Shown here: positions 59,831 through 64,000 of the stretch, piece after piece | Layout: each line of letters opens with the position of its first letter | Position numbering within the stretch: the stretch's first letter is position 1 | NCBI GenBank assembly: GCA_002914845.1 | Contig: JXTC01000236.1 | Location: 108,236 to 172,235 of the forward strand | Direction of reading: 5' to 3' | DNA length: 64,000 nucleotides | Source: Trema orientale | Lineage: Eukaryota; Streptophyta; Magnoliopsida; Rosales; Cannabaceae | Notes under the pieces: model-generated | Told to the model about the DNA's origin: nothing | The model's input: the letters and a program-made list of their open reading frames with translations, nothing else | The model's database searches: none | Program-made: the position numbers and the translations under genes

Positions 59831-60569
59831 GGGATGTTGAGTGGAATAGGTATTGGAATGGAATGATCATTCCACTAAACTACTCATTCCAATGTTTGAT
59901 TTAAAAAGTAAAATTGGAATTCTTATTCCAATGGAAACTTATTTCCATCAAATAGTGTAATTTTGTTTCCATTGCTTCTCCTAAGGAATTGTTATTCCAT
60001 TCCTTAAGTCATAATTAATTTGACATTATTTCTTTTATTGCCCACAAAATGTAAACTTTCTTACATGTATTTAAGAATTTTAATAGTAGTAATATTCATT
60101 ATTTCTCATTTTGCACACATATAGAAATACTATTTTCCAAATTTACAATTTGCAACTATATTTTTGTTACTTTTTTAAGATTAAGTTACTCACATATATT
60201 TAAAAATAATTTATTATTTTTTAAATCATAATAGTGATAATTACCAAATTGGAAATAAATTTTTGTAGTTTATTTTATTCCAATATTACTAATTAATTAT
60301 ATAAAATAATGAAAATTTTAAGTTAAAATAATAACTTTTATCAACTAAATTTTAATAGTTGAAGAATATAAAAAATTCAGAAAAAAAGGTATTATAGTCA
60401 ATACAACACTTATTCCATTCCACTATTAACCAAACATAGTAATTCTTATTCCACTAATGATTCTAATTTTCAACCAAATAATAGAATAAAGTTTTCATTC
60501 TTATTCTCATTCCATTCCATTACAATTCTCATTACGATTCTAATTCTATTCTACGAACCAAACATCAAC
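59831..60569. mobile_element. PIF/Harbinger-like or related MITE, about 739 bp
   Basis: Flanked by TTA at 59828-59830 and 60570-60572. The left end reads GGGATGTTGAGTGGAATAGG, the right end on the other strand GTTGATGTTTGGTTCGTAG; both continue into GGAAT/ATTCC-rich sequence (GGAATGGAATGATCATTCC near 59854). The interior is AT-rich and non-coding. Confidence 0.6.
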
Positions 60570-60572
60570 TTA

Positions 60573-61230
60573 ATTCTTTTGAGGTAAAAGGAAGTAGGGG
60601 ATTAGAAAAGAGAGATACTTTACGTTTTCAGCGTAATATGGGGTACCATACCCATTTCAAACAAAAATATGGAGTACCATAAATTAGCTGCTCTCCACAA
60701 ATACTTACCATTTGATTCGAAGCAAAGATTCACAAAAACGGCCCACCAAAAACAAGGGTCCTATTATGGTCTTAATATCATTAGTAATATAACAAATTAT
60801 TATCAAAATTAACAGAAAATGTAAAATAGAGTTAGTTGGCATAGCACTAGCACTCCCCTATACGTTCATATGTCTGCACTAAAATATGTAATATCTTCCC
60901 CTCAAAAATAAAATATAATATAATAATGTTTTCCTCTCAAGAGAAATAAAAAGCTCTATAATTAGTTGGTAACTCGGTTGGTTGGTGAATGAAGATATTT
61001 ATTTCCATTCAAAGTATGATGATTCTGCCATAACAAATATAATATTAATAATAAAACGATATGACCCGTAGTTGTCGTAATTTGTCGGTTATTAAAGCCA
61101 ATGTACTTGTACGAAATCAATATTGACTTCCACGTGTCATGCTTGTTGACTGAAATGCCTCTCCTTGCTCTTTGCTCTGTTTCCGCCATTTAAGCCCGCT
61201 AAAACTCTATCCACTCTCCCACACAAAAAC
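60573..61230 (+). other. Promoter region of carboxylesterase gene 2
   Basis: AT-rich sequence that becomes less so near 61150. It contains a G-box/ABRE-like CACGTGTC about 95-100 bases upstream of the start codon and a TTGACT core at 61145-61151. Confidence 0.45.
61131..61138 (+). promoter_or_regulatory. G-box / ABRE-like CACGTGTC
   Basis: CACGTGTC, the core bound by bZIP and bHLH factors, lies 93 bases before the start codon of carboxylesterase gene 2. A W-box-like TTGACT follows within 20 bases. Placement close to the gene favours function, but this is inference. Confidence 0.4.
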
Positions 61231-62202
61231 ATGGCCTCGAACAAACCACAAGTCTCCGTCGAGGCCTTCCCCTACCTTCGAGTCTACAAGGACGGAACCA
61301 TCGAGAGACTCGCCGGGACCGAAATCGCCCCAACGGGTCTCGACCCTCAAACCGGCGTCGTTTCCAAAGACATCGTCATCGTGCCCGAAACCGGCGTCCA
61401 GGCCCGACTGTACCGACCCGAACTCAAAACCCATAAGCCCGTTCCTCTCGTCGTCTACTTCCATGGAGGAGGCTTCTTCATATCCTCAACCGGCGACCCA
61501 TATTACCACAACTGCCTCAACCGGCTCGCCGCCGAGGCCCAGATCATCGTCGTTTCGGTCAACTACAGGCTAGCGCCGGAGAACCCACTTCCGGCCTCGT
61601 ACGAAGACTGCTGGGCGGCGCTCCGCTGGGTCGCTTCCCATACTGTCGTAGACGGCGGCGTTCAGTCGCCGGAGCCGTGGATTAAGGACCACGTTGACTT
61701 TGACCGGGTCTTCATCGCCGGGGACAGCGCCGGAGCCAATATTGCCCACCACGTGATCTGTCGGATCGCGGAGGAGGACCCGGTTCCGAGACTGAGTATA
61801 GCCGGAGTGGCTTCGATCCATCCTTATTTCTGGGGTGTCGAATCGGTCGGGTCGGAGGCCAATGACCCGGTTCGGAAAGAGATGGTGGACCGCTGGTGGA
61901 GTGTCGTTTGCCATTCGGATAAGGGAAACGACGACCCTCTCATTAACCCTTTCGTGGAGGGAGCTCCTTGTCTAGAGGGCTTAGCTGTGTGTCGTAAGAT
62001 GCTGGTTCTTGTCGCTGAGAAAGACATACTGAGGGATCGAGGCTGGCTTTACTATGAGAAAGTGGCCAAGAGCACGTGGGGAGGCACGGTAGAGATTGTG
62101 GAGACTCCCGGAGTGGACCACGTGTTCCATATCCTGGACCCTGACTCCGAGAAGGCCAAGACCTTGATTAAGCGTTTGGCTTCTTTCGTAAATCAACAGT
62201 AA
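61231..62202 (+). CDS. Plant carboxylesterase (CXE family), copy 2
   Basis: Intronless gene for 323 residues, homologous to copy 1 along its whole length. HGGG at 78-81, GDSAG at 164-168 with Ser166, likely acid Asp265 in VAEKD, and His297 in GVDHVF form a complete hydrolase active site. FPYLRVYKDGTIERL at 13-27 and SYEDCWAALRWV match the family. The elbow is GDSAG here and GESAG in copy 1, and the acyl-pocket segments differ, so substrate preferences probably differ. Met at 61231 was chosen: the frame is open 22 codons further up but that sequence reads as leader, and the chosen start gives the family's usual length. GC content is far above that of the flanks, as for copy 1. The next gene (unrecognised, minus strand) converges on it. 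Confidence 0.93.
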   Translation: MASNKPQVSVEAFPYLRVYKDGTIERLAGTEIAPTGLDPQTGVVSKDIVIVPETGVQARLYRPELKTHKPVPLVVYFHGGGFFISSTGDPYYHNCLNRLAAEAQIIVVSVNYRLAPENPLPASYEDCWAALRWVASHTVVDGGVQSPEPWIKDHVDFDRVFIAGDSAGANIAHHVICRIAEEDPVPRLSIAGVASIHPYFWGVESVGSEANDPVRKEMVDRWWSVVCHSDKGNDDPLINPFVEGAPCLEGLAVCRKMLVLVAEKDILRDRGWLYYEKVAKSTWGGTVEIVETPGVDHVFHILDPDSEKAKTLIKRLASFVNQQ

Positions 62203-62225
62203 TTTAGTTTTGTATTACTACGTTT

Positions 62226-62262
62226 AATCAAGGGGTTGTCCTAATCAAGGGGTTGTCCTGGT
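62226..62262. repeat. Short tandem duplication in the 3' region of carboxylesterase gene 2
   Basis: AATCAAGGGGTTGTCCT occurs twice in direct succession, just after the stop codon. Confidence 0.85.
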
Positions 62263-62469
62263 CTAGTTGTGAGAATTGTGATCCGATTATGCTTGGAAAG
62301 ATGGATGGAAAAGACCGAAAAAAATAAACTAAAGCTTATAGGTTTTACGACTTGAATAAAGAAAGACCGATTGAAAAAATAACGCGTGTTTGATGCATCT
62401 TTCTCAAACTAAAGCTTTAGCTTAAAGAAAAAACTCGATGGCCGACAATTAAAATCACAAGATAAGAAG

Positions 62470-62708
62470 GATGACATTATATATCTCAATTTTTATATCA
62501 AATCACGTCTCAATTTTTATACTAAATCTTTTGTACATGCCACATTTTTATACTAAATCTTTTGTACATGTAGCATGTAAATTGTCACTATCTAATTAGT
62601 ATGTTAAAACTTACCACAAATAAATTAAATATTATCACCAACTGAGTGATGACAAATCACATACTACATGTGTTAGTATTAAAAATTTGATACAAAAGTC
62701 GATACCTC
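62470..62708. mobile_element. MITE, copy 1 of an adjacent pair
   Basis: It shares with copy 2 (62752-62933) GTTAAAA.TTA.CACAAATAAATTAAATATTATCAC, GGTGACAAATCACATAC-type and CACATGTGTTAGTATTAAAA-type segments. The ends are inverted (GTACATG.AGCATGTAA against ACTACATGTGTTAG). Non-coding. Confidence 0.6.
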
Positions 62709-62751
62709 AAGCATTAAGAATTAAAGAGCAAACTGGAAATAACGACACAGA

Positions 62752-62933
62752 TAACACTATATATCCCAACTTTTGTACCAACACATGTGGCATGTAAGAT
62801 GTTACCATCTAATTGGTGTGTTAAAATTTATCACAAATAAATTAAATATTATCACTAACTGAATGGTGACAAATCACATACCACATGTGTTAGTATTAAA
62901 ATTTTGGTACAAAAATTGGTACATTACCTTTAT
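62752..62933. mobile_element. MITE, copy 2 of an adjacent pair
   Basis: Left end CCAACTTTTGTACCAAC; the right end on the other strand reads CCAATTTTTGTACCAA, a good terminal inverted repeat. Same family and orientation as the copy at 62470-62708. No clean target duplication was defined. Confidence 0.65.
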
Positions 62934-63239
62934 CCATAAAGACACTAGTTGATACATATCAAGTAGGTATCTGGCCAATGGATAACGATTTAATAAATAA
63001 ACAAACTAGCTAATGTCTAACACAATGAAATTGTTTGATAGAAAGGAAAAATTCAGTAAGACAAATTTAAACAGAAGTAGTACATAACTAAATGATGTCA
63101 CTTCAACGCAAGCCTGAGATCATTTGAGCCACATGGTCTTTGGATCTTACAATGAACAAAAGGCTTGCTTGATTTTGAACTGAAAAACATTTCCATATAG
63201 TTTCAATGCAATATTCAAGGGTTGGTTTGAAAACGAACT

Positions 63240-64000
63240 TTAGAAGACAACGGTATCAAGCATCGTTCCCAAAGTTTGAATTATGTTCGAGGACATCAAG
63301 TTGGAGACATGCTCTTCAAGGTGCTTCTTTGCATCTTGCCTTCCCACATTTGCGATTGCAAGCTTCTCTGGTGGCAACTCATCTTCCTCCTGTACTGCCT
63401 TGTTGTACTTGATGGCTAAGTTTAGCATCTCCTGAACATCCCAAACCAAAACAATAATGAGATGACTGTTAAATAGAAGTAAAGTCAGTATCTGGTCTAT
63501 AATCTAGTTCATGGAAAGTTCAAAAACAGAATTCTTTTTTATGGGAAAACAAAATTCAGAGAGCAAGCTTTTTCAGGAGGCCCTGAAGTAGATGCCATAG
63601 GAATTTGTTAACCCACTGCAAAACCAAAACTAAAAATGACTAGGCATATACAAGTATTCCATGCATATACAGGATACCGTGTTTGCAGCAAAACAAAATT
63701 TTTCTACTTGGGCTGCACTTTTTGAGTACCCTGCTTCTTGAATATGTTAAGAATTTCTCACGCATGCTGAACAAAGATAAAATTGCCCCTTTTCAAGGCA
63801 CCCAAAAGTATACATATAACCATCATAGATAACCATTAAAACTCACCTGCACTGTTTGCTCATTTGTCTTGGAATGGGTATCAAATGGCCGGAGTGTTAA
63901 ACCATCAGTCCATTTCTTCTTATGAAGGTTAAGTAACATCTTCTCTTCAAGTTCATTCTTCCTGTAGTTAATAGCTATTGAGTAATAGTGCCGGTTCAAA
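63240..64000 (-). CDS. Unrecognised protein, C-terminal exons only (gene runs off the window)
   Basis: The last exon is 63431-63240 and the preceding one ends at 63847 (CAG/GTGAGT donor). Joined in phase, they read from about 63963 or beyond: [18 protein letters not shown], then [18 protein letters not shown], a helix [38 protein letters not shown] and a hydrophobic end [17 protein letters not shown]. The exon may start at an acceptor near 63963 (AACTACAG) or continue off the edge; I cannot tell which. The product looks soluble, helical and charged. I do not recognise the family and propose no function. The stop is well defined and the gene converges on carboxylesterase gene 2. Confidence 0.7.

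Overview
This window is nuclear DNA from a flowering plant, almost certainly a eudicot. It is AT-rich, its genes carry short GT-AG introns, and the products are plant families (BKI1, B3 factors, plant SDH5, plant carboxylesterases). The gaps between genes are full of small non-autonomous transposons. I cannot name the species. Exon joins below were worked out by eye from splice sites and reading phase; for each multi-exon gene called intact, the joined frame stays open over the whole product.

Left part (1-31.5 kb), genes on the minus strand: a BKI1-like brassinosteroid regulator (3583-4680), a nine-exon PP2C phosphatase (8742-12581), a six-exon B3-domain protein (18150-19740), a five-exon farnesol-dehydrogenase-like reductase (21765-23706), a broken DUF829/TMEM53-like hydrolase (24360-27412), and the replication-origin subunit ORC2 (28971-31408). 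Middle part (31.5-48 kb): a repeat-rich gap with an LTR-like stretch, then on the plus strand a DPH4-type J-protein (38276-38827), a small TPR-like protein (41333-41797) and a two-exon plant protein of unknown function (43775-44502). SDH5 of mitochondrial complex II follows on the minus strand (45927-47854). Right part (48-64 kb): two intronless GC-rich carboxylesterase genes on the plus strand (52778-53746 and 61231-62202) and the last exons of an unrecognised minus-strand gene running off the window.

The genes do not form one pathway; this is ordinary plant gene order. The two carboxylesterases are a dispersed tandem pair.

The more unusual content is between genes. A 2.3-kb array of short TTGAC/GTCAA palindromes (W-box-like cores) at 48.8-51.1 kb is interrupted by a 901-bp hAT-type element with a perfect 8-bp target duplication. 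Two 172-bp Mutator-type miniature elements lie head to head at 56.8-57.3 kb, each with a perfect 9-bp duplication. A 557-bp foldback element has internally repeated arms, and a 137-bp tRNA-derived SINE has a 12-bp duplication. I found no CRISPR array, rRNA or convincing tRNA gene, and no clear evidence of a wholly new system.
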